A DNA stretch of 6,540 bases from an uncultured Spirochaetaceae bacterium. GTDB lineage: Bacteria > Spirochaetota > Spirochaetia > Treponematales > Treponemataceae. Every line of letters starts with the position of its first letter. Position 1 is the stretch's first letter. Positions 1-5,761 of the stretch are shown piece after piece. The notes under the pieces were generated by a model. The model was not told where the DNA came from, ran no database searches, and was given only the letters and a program-made list of their open reading frames with translations. The stretch spans positions 1 through 6,540 of the forward strand of contig CADBUT010000339.1 in NCBI GenBank assembly GCA_902797925.1, written 5' to 3'. The position numbers were made by a program, and so were the translations under genes.

Positions 1-372
1 ACTGAAATTCCACAGGAAGTTCCTTCCGGCTTAAATGAAGCTATAGAAGAAAAGACCGGAGAAATTGTACAGCAGCCGGCTGAATCTGAAACAGAATCAC
101 CTGCTGTAAATGTAACAGCACAGACTGATACAGAAAAGCCGGTTCAGAAAGTTGAAAACGCACCCGCTGAAGAAAAACCTGCTGAAACAGAAACAACCAA
201 AAAGCATGGTCTTTTGTCAGCCGCTGCTGCAACCGCACCGGCGGCAGGCACACAGGCTTCAGCAGAACCGGCTGAATCGACAGGCTTCTTCCAGCAGAGT
301 GATGATGATTCGATTATTCTTCCGCTTGATGACTTTGACACGCTCTTTAAAGACTGTGACAGCAATGAATAA
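1..372 (+). CDS. C-terminal part of an acidic Glu/Pro/Ala/Thr-rich protein (5' end outside window)
   Basis: Frame 1 is open from the first base to a TAA at 370-372, giving 123 residues of a protein that starts upstream of the window. I do not recognise it. Residues 1-75 or so are low complexity, dominated by Glu, Pro, Ala, Thr and Gln, with recurring 'PAE' and 'ETE' units; this looks like a disordered linker. A short Ala/Thr/Gly-rich patch follows (about 76-92), then a compact acidic and hydrophobic tail ending in 'ILPLDDFDTLFKDCDSNE', which resembles a docking peptide more than a folded domain. There is no membrane segment or known catalytic motif. The gene converges on rfuD with 22 bp between the stop codons, and I see no clear terminator there. 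The frame is convincing because codon use is consistent and it avoids stops, but the function is unknown from this fragment. Confidence 0.75.
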   Translation, partial: TEIPQEVPSGLNEAIEEKTGEIVQQPAESETESPAVNVTAQTDTEKPVQKVENAPAEEKPAETETTKKHGLLSAAAATAPAAGTQASAEPAESTGFFQQSDDDSIILPLDDFDTLFKDCDSNE

Positions 373-394
373 TCAGCCTGCTTAACCGCATCTG

Positions 395-1210
395 TCAGCG
401 TTTCTTGGAAGGAACAATTATAAACAGCAGCAAAGCTACAATATAAGGCATTGCAAGCAGCACAGACGGCTTTATCAAATTAAGCCCCTGCAGTCTGTTT
501 GCAGCATATTCTGCCGCGGCAAAAAGCAGTGTAGCTAAAACCACACCAAAAGGATTCCTGCGTCCCAAAAAGACAACCGCCAGGGCTATCCAGCCTTTAC
601 CGGAACTGATATTAGGCACAAACGACTGTAAGCGGACTGCAAGAATGCTTCCGGCTAATCCGGCAAAAGCAGATGCCACAATCCAGGACTGGCACTGCAA
701 TGATTCTGCTTTTACACCGGCGGCGTGCACGACCTCTTTTTGCGTACCGCAGACACGGACAGCAAGTCCCCAAGGCGTCTTTAATATTACTAAGATAAAG
801 CACAAAGCCACAGCAAAACACATCAGCGTTGAACCACCGCGCACAAAAAAAGCAGACGGCGCAATTATTGCTGAAGCAACAACGCCGCTTGTACCGAACC
901 AAAATTTTGAGAACAGCGGAATAATTCCGGCTGACAGAATATTAAGTCCTGCCCCGACAAGATAAATATCAGCTTTTGTTTTCTGCACGAACAGCCACGC
1001 AGCAAAAACATAGAGCATGCAGACAAAGCATGAGCCTAAAATGCCGGCGGAAACACTGCCGGACAAAGCAGAAAAAGCAAAGCAGAAAAAAGCGCCAAGA
1101 TTTATACAGCCTTCAAGAAAAATCGCCATAACACCTGCATATTCAGAAACAAGTGCGCCTAATGCAACAAGCAGGAACGGTGAAGCTATTACAAGAATAT
1201 CTAAAATCAT
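395..1210 (-). CDS. rfuD: Riboflavin ABC importer, permease subunit RfuD (BmpD/YufQ-like)
   Basis: This is a 271-residue, very hydrophobic inner-membrane protein of the branched-chain/BMP-type permease family (BPD_transp_2) and would be the second channel subunit of the importer. Family landmarks are visible: an N-terminal 'SEYAGVMAIFLEG' (about 22-34), matching the usual 'SERAGVVNIGLEG'; a central cytoplasmic loop with 'GLAVRVCGTQKEVVHAAGV' (148-166), the ATPase-contact region; and 'GWIALAVVFLGRRNPFG' (206-222) near the C-terminus. The length is normal for the shorter permease of such pairs. The ATG at 1210 immediately follows the rfuC stop codon (TGAATG, no gap), with GGAG at 1223-1220 nine bases upstream, so translation is probably coupled. 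It is the last gene of the operon. Assignment to riboflavin rather than nucleosides rests on the RfuA neighbour, not on this protein alone. Confidence 0.83.
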   Translation of the reverse strand: MILDILVIASPFLLVALGALVSEYAGVMAIFLEGCINLGAFFCFAFSALSGSVSAGILGSCFVCMLYVFAAWLFVQKTKADIYLVGAGLNILSAGIIPLFSKFWFGTSGVVASAIIAPSAFFVRGGSTLMCFAVALCFILVILKTPWGLAVRVCGTQKEVVHAAGVKAESLQCQSWIVASAFAGLAGSILAVRLQSFVPNISSGKGWIALAVVFLGRRNPFGVVLATLLFAAAEYAANRLQGLNLIKPSVLLAMPYIVALLLFIIVPSKKR

Positions 1211-2266
1211 TCAGTTTCTCTCCCTACTCCGCTCTTTTTTCTGCTCTATAATGAATTGTGCCGAAACAACGATTAGAACTACACCTTGAACCAAAAACGT
1301 GCTGTTAAGGCTCATGCTGTTCTCTAAAACGGCACAGTCCGTTGCTGTTATAATGTAGGCAAGCAGCAATGCAGACGGCAGCACAAAAAACGGATTGTTC
1401 TTTGCTATAAGCGCGATTGAAAGCGCATTCCAACCCATTCCTGCGGAAAAACCTTCGTGGCAGGTATAATATGTTCCGATAACAGCAAAAAAACCGGACA
1501 AGCCGTGCATAACCGAAGAAAAGCACATAGAAGAAACATACAGCTTTTTTGTGCTGAAACCGCAATATTCAGAAAATTCCGGGGCTTTGCCTGTACAGCG
1601 GAGCTGGTATCCTTTTCTGGTGAAAAATAAAAACAGACCGGTTAAAACAGAAATCAGAATCACAACAAAAAATGAGACATTTAATGCCGAAGGCTTCAGT
1701 ATGCTTTTTAAGCGGAAAGTTTTGTCTATAAAAGGTGTAGCAAGAAGCATTCCTTTTGAATCGCGCAAAGGACCGCTTACCGCATAATCTACAAGCGGAA
1801 GAATTGCACTAGAAATCAAAAACGAAGACAAAAGCTCATTTATGTTCCTATAAATCTTAAGCAGGCCGGAAAGCAGACCGATTGCACAGCTTACAAGAAC
1901 TGTTACCAAAAACGTTGCCGTTAAAGCCACAAAAGGCTGTGCGCCGCTGAAGGCGTTCAGCATTATTGCAGCTATAAAGCCGCCAAGATATATCTGTCCT
2001 TCGCCGCCAAGATTAAAGCAGCTGCACCTAAACGAAACGCACATTCCTACAGCGGCAAAACTCAGCAAAGCGGCGGAATTCAACCATGTGCCAAAATAAT
2101 AAGAAGCTGAAAAAGGTACTGCAAAAAATGAACATAAAGACTCGAAAGGCCTGTCTGAATTCAGCAGCAGCAAAACTAAAACAACGGCAACTGCGGCCAA
2201 AAATGAAAAAAGCGGTATTCTTAGAACTGTCCAAATCTTTTCAAGCTCAAGCTTTTTTATTTTCAT
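1211..2266 (-). CDS. rfuC: Riboflavin ABC importer, permease subunit RfuC (BmpC/YufP-like)
   Basis: This 351-residue multispanning permease is the longer of the two channel subunits. It has a basic N-terminal start followed by a first membrane helix (about 20-36). 'NLGGEGQ' at 85-91 is the form taken here by the family's 'N(I/L)GxEGQ' motif. The cytoplasmic coupling loop is 'GYQLRCTGKAPEFSEYCGF' (219-237), comparable to the family's 'GxxLRAVGxNPxAAxYAGI'. 'GMGWNALSIALIAKNNP' (276-292) matches the last conserved block. The C-terminus is basic and charged. Its ATG overlaps the rfuB stop codon as ATGA (2263-2266), with an AAAAGGAA ribosome-binding site seven bases upstream, a clear sign of translational coupling. 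It is rich in Cys and Ser for a permease. BMP-family nucleoside permeases look alike, so the substrate is inferred from the operon. Confidence 0.83.
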   Translation of the reverse strand: MKIKKLELEKIWTVLRIPLFSFLAAVAVVLVLLLLNSDRPFESLCSFFAVPFSASYYFGTWLNSAALLSFAAVGMCVSFRCSCFNLGGEGQIYLGGFIAAIMLNAFSGAQPFVALTATFLVTVLVSCAIGLLSGLLKIYRNINELLSSFLISSAILPLVDYAVSGPLRDSKGMLLATPFIDKTFRLKSILKPSALNVSFFVVILISVLTGLFLFFTRKGYQLRCTGKAPEFSEYCGFSTKKLYVSSMCFSSVMHGLSGFFAVIGTYYTCHEGFSAGMGWNALSIALIAKNNPFFVLPSALLLAYIITATDCAVLENSMSLNSTFLVQGVVLIVVSAQFIIEQKKERSRERN

Positions 2267-3750
2267 AAATCATTCCTTTTATGAATCTGCCCTTCTTTTA
2301 TCTCATACAGACAATTCCATTTAGAAAAACCGTCATCAGCATCTGCCATAAGCACAACAACAGCTGTACCGGCAGAAGCCGCCGCCGTCAGCCTGTCTTC
2401 TAAATAGCGTACGGTCTTATAATCAAGACCGTACAGCGGGTCAGCCAAAATCAGCAGTTCAGGTTCCGGCTCAAGCTCACGCGCCAGAATCAGCCGCTGC
2501 AGCATTCCTCCAGAGAGATTAGAAACAGGCTCATTTGCTGAAATATCGATTTTTTCAGCTGCTATTATAGATTGAACAGCTTCTGCATCTTTTTTGCAAT
2601 GAGTGAAACCTTCACCTGTTAAAAAAGGCATCAGAAGCTCTTTTACTGTCAGATTCGGATTAGAACTGACCAAATATTTTTTTGAAGAAACTATGCCTGC
2701 ACCGTTTTTCCTTAATAAGGCAGGCGTGATTTTCTTTACTTTTTCGCCGAACAGTTCAATTGAGCCGCTATATTCCGGCGGATTTATTCCAGTAAGGATA
2801 TTCTCTAAAAGCGCTATTCCGCCGTTTTTTTCGCCTTTTACAACGGTTATTTCGCCCTGTCTGCATTCAAAAGAAATACCGCTCAAATTTTTTCTGTTTC
2901 CGGCAGATGCTGTTAAGTCTTTTACAGCAAGCACTATCTGTCTTTCAGTTTGAACGGAAGAAGTCTCTGATTGAGCAGCTTGACCAGCCGGAACAGATTG
3001 AGCCGGATACGACGGCTTTTTAAGAGCTGCATCATCTTCAAACATGATGTGCAATATATCGCTTTCAGAAGTTCTATAGTTCGAATTATCAAGCGTCACT
3101 TTACAGATGCCTTTACGCAAAACGCTTATCGTATCGCACAGTTTTATGGTTTCTTCAAGATTGTGGCTTATATAGATTACGCCGAGATTTTCAGCTCTTG
3201 CCTTTTTAAGTGAAGCAAAGAATGTGGCGCGCTGAACGGAATCAAGAACTGCGGTAGGCTCATCTAAAATCAGAAAATCAGGCTTACCGGCAAGTCTGCA
3301 AAGCAGTGCGGCATAAAAGCGCTCAGAATCATTCAGTGAATTAATCTTTTTATTCAGATTAAGCTGAAAATTCCAGCTTGCACAGATTTGCTCAAGCTGT
3401 GCGGTAAAAGCTTTTTTATTATAAGGCTTTAGCGTGCTTTTTTGTGCGGCAAGCAGCGCATTCTGCCAGACTGAAAAATCTTCGGCAAGCTTTGGATTCT
3501 GGTGAACCATAAAGATTCTGGGTTTCGCACTGTTGCTGCCATAAAGCGGCTCTCCGTCATAAGTTATTGAACCTGAAGTCGGCTTTAAAAGACCTGAAAT
3601 AATGTGCGCCAAAGTTGATTTTCCCGCACCGTTTTCGCCGAGCAGGGCATGAATTGAGCCTGTCTTAAAAAGCACAGTTGCACCGTCAAGTGCCTTTTTA
3701 TGAGTAAAGTGCATACAAATGTCCGTGCAGCTAAGTTCATGCAAATTCAT
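2263..3750 (-). CDS. rfuB: Riboflavin ABC importer, double-domain ATPase RfuB
   Basis: This 495-residue cytoplasmic ATPase carries two ABC domains in tandem, as in sugar and BMP-type importers. Domain 1 has Walker A 'GENGAGKS' (38-45), Q-loop Gln84, Walker B 'LILDEP' (160-165) and switch His196, but its signature is eroded to 'LNDSE' (139-143). Domain 2 is the reverse: a canonical signature 'LSGGMLQR' (412-419), but Walker A reads 'GEKNGGIA' (306-313) without the Lys and Ser/Thr, and Walker B reads 'LLILADP' (432-438). A Ser/Ala/Gln/Pro-rich linker (about 245-271) joins them. The start at ATG 3750 is fixed by an in-frame stop 27 bases upstream and by the usual distance to Walker A. It has no Shine-Dalgarno of its own and overlaps a preceding micro-ORF as ATGA. 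The protein would energise uptake through RfuC and RfuD. Confidence 0.86.
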   Translation of the reverse strand: MNLHELSCTDICMHFTHKKALDGATVLFKTGSIHALLGENGAGKSTLAHIISGLLKPTSGSITYDGEPLYGSNSAKPRIFMVHQNPKLAEDFSVWQNALLAAQKSTLKPYNKKAFTAQLEQICASWNFQLNLNKKINSLNDSERFYAALLCRLAGKPDFLILDEPTAVLDSVQRATFFASLKKARAENLGVIYISHNLEETIKLCDTISVLRKGICKVTLDNSNYRTSESDILHIMFEDDAALKKPSYPAQSVPAGQAAQSETSSVQTERQIVLAVKDLTASAGNRKNLSGISFECRQGEITVVKGEKNGGIALLENILTGINPPEYSGSIELFGEKVKKITPALLRKNGAGIVSSKKYLVSSNPNLTVKELLMPFLTGEGFTHCKKDAEAVQSIIAAEKIDISANEPVSNLSGGMLQRLILARELEPEPELLILADPLYGLDYKTVRYLEDRLTAAASAGTAVVVLMADADDGFSKWNCLYEIKEGQIHKRNDL

Positions 3751-3782
3751 ACAGTAGCAATAGTAGCAGTTTTTTCATGCAT
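3747..3782 (-). CDS. Possible 11-residue translational-coupling ORF ahead of rfuB
   Basis: An ATG at 3782 begins an 11-codon frame (MHEKTATIATV) that ends in a TGA overlapping the rfuB start codon as ATGA. It is preceded by CAGGA (3793-3789) six bases upstream, the only good ribosome-binding site in this spacer, whereas rfuB itself has none. The simplest reading is that ribosomes load here and re-initiate at rfuB, as also appears to happen at the rfuB/rfuC overlap. The peptide has no recognisable function and need not be stable. The arrangement is seen directly; translation of the ORF is inference. Confidence 0.4.
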   Translation of the reverse strand: MHEKTATIATV

Positions 3783-3853
3783 AAACAATCCTGAGGTTAC
3801 TTCTACAGTGAATTGCGGACACGTTCCGCCTTTGGATTACTCTTAAGCGCAAA

Positions 3854-3877
3854 CCTGGCGAATAGATTTCCGCCAGG
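3854..3877 (-). promoter_or_regulatory. Hairpin in the rfuA-rfuB spacer
   Basis: CCTGGCG and CGCCAGG form a perfect seven-base GC-rich stem around a ten-base loop, 39 bases past the rfuA stop codon. On the transcribed minus strand it is followed only by TTT and then GCGC, so it is not a full intrinsic terminator. A smaller stem (GCGGA/TCCGC, 3815-3829) follows. In binding-protein-dependent importers, such spacer hairpins often protect the binding-protein mRNA or reduce readthrough, which would yield more RfuA than RfuBCD. That role is inferred. Confidence 0.5.
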
Positions 3878-3916
3878 CAAAATCGCATTCTAATGTCTTT
3901 TACGCTGAATTCTGAA

Positions 3917-4984
3917 CTACTTGTTTGCGGCAGGGAGCTTAAGTTTACCGGCTTTTATGTCTGCTTCAACAGCTGAAAGCTGATCTATAAATGCTGCAGG
4001 GATATTCTGGCGGTATACAGGATCGTCTTTTACAAAAGTGATGTAGCCGTCTTTTATGCCCACAGTTTTCGCATTACCGAATTCGAGTTTGTCTTCCAGA
4101 TAAGCTGAAACCATCTCTTTGGCAAGCTTTTTCTGTTCAAGAGCCATGCTTGAGATAACCAGGCCAGGGGCTTTGTCATAGCCGTTATTGTCAAACCATG
4201 TAACATAGAAATTCAAAGACTGAGCGGCAGAAATTACGCCCTGATTTGCACCGCCCGAAATCGGCAGGATTACATCTACGCCTTCTTCATATAATGAGCG
4301 TGCAATATCTGCACTTTTTGAAGCATCATACCAGTTGCCTACAATTCTGAATTCTACTGAAACACCAGAGTCCGCTGCTTTTGCACCTTCCTCAAAAGCA
4401 GGAAGAATTATCTCATTCATCACAGGATATTCCTGAGCAGCAACAAGCGCAATTTTTTTTGCAGAGTTCGCATAAGGAAAAACAGAAGGATCCGCAGTTG
4501 TGGCAAGACCGGCTGCATAGCCTGTCAAATAGCCCTGCTCTCTCTGATTATAGTTCACAGTCGCAACATTGCGGTTGTTCTCAAGATATGCGTCTAAAAC
4601 CAGATATTTCTGTTCCGGAAACTGCTCAGTTAAAGGCTCAATAATTGCCGGCAGCGATGAATTTGAAGAAACTATAAGGCTGTATTTATGGCCGGCAGTT
4701 ACAGCAGTCAATTTTGAGCTCCATTCAGCCTGATTTGTTCCGGCTTCAATTACATCAATTTTAACATTCTGATTTGTTCTTTTGTTGTATTCCTCAACAG
4801 CTTCAACCGAACCTGCGGCGAGCATTTCATAAGTCGGGCTTCCGGCAATTACGCCTGGAACAAAAACAGCAATTGAAACTTCTTTTGCAGCTTTTTTTGA
4901 ACAGCCTGAAACAGCAAAGCTGCTCAAAACCAAAACCAGCAGCAGACTGAACGAAATTAATTTTCTAGTAATAAATGTTTTCAA
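3917..4984 (-). CDS. rfuA: Riboflavin-binding lipoprotein RfuA (BMP-family substrate-binding protein)
   Basis: This is the substrate-binding lipoprotein of the importer, anchored on the outer face of the cytoplasmic membrane. I choose the TTG at 4984: AGGAG (4997-4993) lies eight bases upstream, and it yields a 355-residue precursor with a tidy signal peptide, Lys/Arg start, hydrophobic core at 9-24 and lipobox 'VSGC' with Cys28 as the lipidated residue. The mature part is a BMP-type periplasmic fold with 'IAVFVPGVIAGSPTYEML' (38-55), 'VIEAGTNQAEWSSKLTA' (78-94), 'LIVSSNSSLP' (103-112), 'QEYPVMN' (184-190), 'VGNWYDA' (215-221) and 'WFDNNGYD' (263-270). From memory these blocks match T. pallidum RfuA (TP0298), known structurally as a riboflavin binder, better than the nucleoside binders PnrA or BmpA. 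It is the first operon gene, behind its own promoter. The substrate call is strong but made without an alignment. Confidence 0.85.
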   Translation of the reverse strand: MKTFITRKLISFSLLLVLVLSSFAVSGCSKKAAKEVSIAVFVPGVIAGSPTYEMLAAGSVEAVEEYNKRTNQNVKIDVIEAGTNQAEWSSKLTAVTAGHKYSLIVSSNSSLPAIIEPLTEQFPEQKYLVLDAYLENNRNVATVNYNQREQGYLTGYAAGLATTADPSVFPYANSAKKIALVAAQEYPVMNEIILPAFEEGAKAADSGVSVEFRIVGNWYDASKSADIARSLYEEGVDVILPISGGANQGVISAAQSLNFYVTWFDNNGYDKAPGLVISSMALEQKKLAKEMVSAYLEDKLEFGNAKTVGIKDGYITFVKDDPVYRQNIPAAFIDQLSAVEADIKAGKLKLPAANK

Positions 4985-4992
4985 TTGGAAAA

Positions 4993-4997
4993 CTCCT
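4993..4997 (-). promoter_or_regulatory. Ribosome-binding site deciding the rfuA TTG start
   Basis: AGGAG on the minus strand sits eight bases before TTG 4984. The longer in-frame reading from ATG 5041 has no such site, would begin just upstream of the predicted transcription start, and would add 19 polar or basic residues before an otherwise complete lipoprotein signal peptide. Confidence 0.8.
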
Positions 4998-5040
4998 GTA
5001 ATTTGAATATAGCGTATGTGTACTTTTTTTAATTTGCACA

Positions 5041-5069
5041 ATTTTAATTTGAAATAAAAATATAGTCAA
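5041..5069 (-). promoter_or_regulatory. Sigma-70-type promoter of the rfu operon
   Basis: On the minus strand, TTGACT (5069-5064) and TAAAAT (5046-5041) are separated by exactly 17 bases; each matches the consensus at five of six positions. Transcription should start near 5034, leaving a leader of about 50 bases before the rfuA TTG. The -35 box is overlapped by an inverted repeat, TATAGT-N10-ACTATA (5061-5082), a possible operator. The leader is too short for an FMN riboswitch. Confidence 0.65.
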
Positions 5070-5082
5070 TATCAAAACTATA
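5061..5082. promoter_or_regulatory. Inverted repeat over the rfu -35 box (candidate operator)
   Basis: TATAGT at 5061-5066 and ACTATA at 5077-5082 are perfect six-base inverted half-sites with a ten-base gap, overlapping the -35 hexamer of the rfu promoter. The geometry would suit a repressor dimer. AT-rich six-base repeats arise by chance, so this stays tentative. Confidence 0.3.
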
Positions 5083-5128
5083 AACAGAAGGCGTACCATT
5101 GCAGTATCCGATAATGACATTTTTAAAC

Positions 5129-5160
5129 AAAAAAAAGCACAGCCGCTCCAAGCTGTGCTT
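5129..5160 (-). terminator. Intrinsic terminator of the MarR-family gene
   Basis: AAGCACAGC (5135-5143) and GCTGTGCTT (5152-5160) form a perfect nine-base stem with an eight-base loop. On the minus strand the stem runs directly into a run of eight T residues (5136-5129), the first two shared with the foot of the stem. It lies 25 bases past the MarR stop codon and upstream of the rfu promoter, so it separates the two units. Confidence 0.9.
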
Positions 5161-5184
5161 CTCAATTATTTATAAGACTTTAGT

Positions 5185-5637
5185 TTATTCCTCAGATTCG
5201 GAATCTGAAAAATTATCTGCAATTCTGGTTAAAAGCTTATAGGCTGTTTCTTTATCTTCGTTTGAAAAACCCTGATAACAGCGGTCAATCAATCTCTTTG
5301 AAATGTCTGCTGTTGTCTTGTTATATTCAGTACCCTTTTCGGTAAGAACCAGCAGAATTTTCCGGTAGTCTTCTTTGCAGCGGGTGCGCTTTACAAAGCC
5401 CAGACGTTCAAGCTTGTTTACAAGAACTGTTGCAGTTGACTTATCGCGGTGAATCATTTTTGCCAATTCAGACATGGAAAGTGAATCAGCCTGAGAAAGT
5501 CTGTACAAAATATTTCCATGAGATGTTGAAAAATCTGGCAGACCACTATTTGCCAGCTCTGCATTCAGATAAGTTACTGTTTCTGCATGAATTTTTGAAA
5601 TTAATGATAATATTCCAGAAAGATGTCCGTTATTCAT
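5185..5637 (-). CDS. MarR-family transcriptional regulator
   Basis: This 150-residue cytoplasmic protein has a typical MarR size and layout: an N-terminal dimerisation helix (about 5-30), a winged helix-turn-helix from 'LSMSELAKMI' (53-62) through the recognition helix (about 66-79), the wing with 'EDYRKILLVLTEKG' (89-102; Asp90 and Arg92 are the conserved wing pair), and a C-terminal dimerisation helix ending in an acidic tail. It presumably binds palindromic DNA as a dimer and is relieved by a small ligand, as is usual in the family; the ligand is unknown. ATG 5637 is the only plausible start, because an in-frame TGA lies 15 bases upstream, yet it has no Shine-Dalgarno. The gene is monocistronic, divergent from the membrane-protein gene and upstream of rfuABCD. 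A role in controlling either neighbour is inference. Confidence 0.9.
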   Translation of the reverse strand: MNNGHLSGILSLISKIHAETVTYLNAELANSGLPDFSTSHGNILYRLSQADSLSMSELAKMIHRDKSTATVLVNKLERLGFVKRTRCKEDYRKILLVLTEKGTEYNKTTADISKRLIDRCYQGFSNEDKETAYKLLTRIADNFSDSESEE

Positions 5638-5643
5638 GATAGT

Positions 5644-5652
5644 ATTATATCA
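5644..5652 (-). promoter_or_regulatory. Extended -10 promoter of the MarR-family gene
   Basis: On the minus strand TGATATAAT gives a perfect TATAAT (5649-5644) with the TGn extension. No good -35 box stands 16-18 bases upstream, which is acceptable for extended -10 promoters. The expected transcription start falls at about 5636-5638, essentially on the ATG at 5637, so the message may be leaderless. Confidence 0.6.
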
Positions 5653-5675
5653 TACTTCTTATTCTTACTCTACAC

Positions 5676-5688
5676 TTATTGCAAATAA
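5676..5688. promoter_or_regulatory. Palindrome upstream of the MarR promoter (candidate operator)
   Basis: TTATT-GCA-AATAA is a perfect inverted repeat about 40-50 bases upstream of the predicted MarR-gene transcription start. Longer flanks (ACTTATT at 5674, AATAAAGT ending at 5701) echo the same half-site. It could serve autoregulation, but AT-rich composition makes chance occurrence plausible. Confidence 0.3.
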
Positions 5689-5710
5689 TTTTAATAAAGT
5701 AACATCACTT

Positions 5711-5723
5711 TCTAATCATTAGA
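5711..5723. promoter_or_regulatory. Perfect 13-bp palindrome at the midpoint of the divergent region (candidate MarR operator)
   Basis: TCTAAT-C-ATTAGA is a perfect inverted repeat centred on 5717, which is 80 bases from the MarR ATG and 81 from the divergent ATG. It overlaps a second palindrome, GACATGTC (5722-5729). Short, nearly gapless palindromes are typical of MarR-family operators, and a position between divergent genes is their usual place. Binding is inferred. Confidence 0.4.
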
Positions 5724-5761
5724 CATGTCCGGAAACCCGCTTAAGTGCAGGCTATGCAATG

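Noticed and set aside
373..394. Bidirectional terminator between the converging genes
   Set aside because: The 22-bp gap has no stem followed by a T-run in either direction. A weak TGACAG/CTGTCA pairing around it has a loop of about 36 bases and is not convincing.
645..965. Open frame on the plus strand within rfuD
   Set aside because: It lies wholly antisense to a well-supported membrane protein gene and encodes no recognisable domain; the same applies to the other antisense frames across rfuA, rfuB and rfuC.
2263..3750. rfuB as a decaying pseudogene because of eroded motifs
   Set aside because: The frame is intact, the length is normal, and the lost motifs are complementary between domains, leaving one complete ATP site. 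That pattern indicates functional asymmetry rather than decay.
3737..3778. Second short ORF (MKKLLLLLLYEFA) as a gene
   Set aside because: It is 13 codons of Leu-rich sequence reading into rfuB out of frame and its ribosome-binding site is better placed for the neighbouring ATG at 3782.
3854..3877. Intrinsic terminator after rfuA
   Set aside because: The stem is good but is followed by only three T residues and then GC bases on the transcribed strand, so full termination is unlikely.
395..4984. Nucleoside (PnrA/BmpA-type) rather than riboflavin importer
   Set aside because: The overall families are shared, but the binding-protein blocks match remembered RfuA features and lack the usual nucleoside-binder motifs. 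The alternative is not fully excluded without an alignment.
4985..5041. N-terminal extension of RfuA from ATG 5041
   Set aside because: It lacks a ribosome-binding site, begins just upstream of the predicted transcription start and places polar residues before a complete lipoprotein signal peptide. TTG 4984 has AGGAG at good spacing.
4985..5128. FMN riboswitch ahead of rfuA
   Set aside because: I see none of the paired arms or conserved blocks of that element, and the space between promoter and start codon is about 50 bases.
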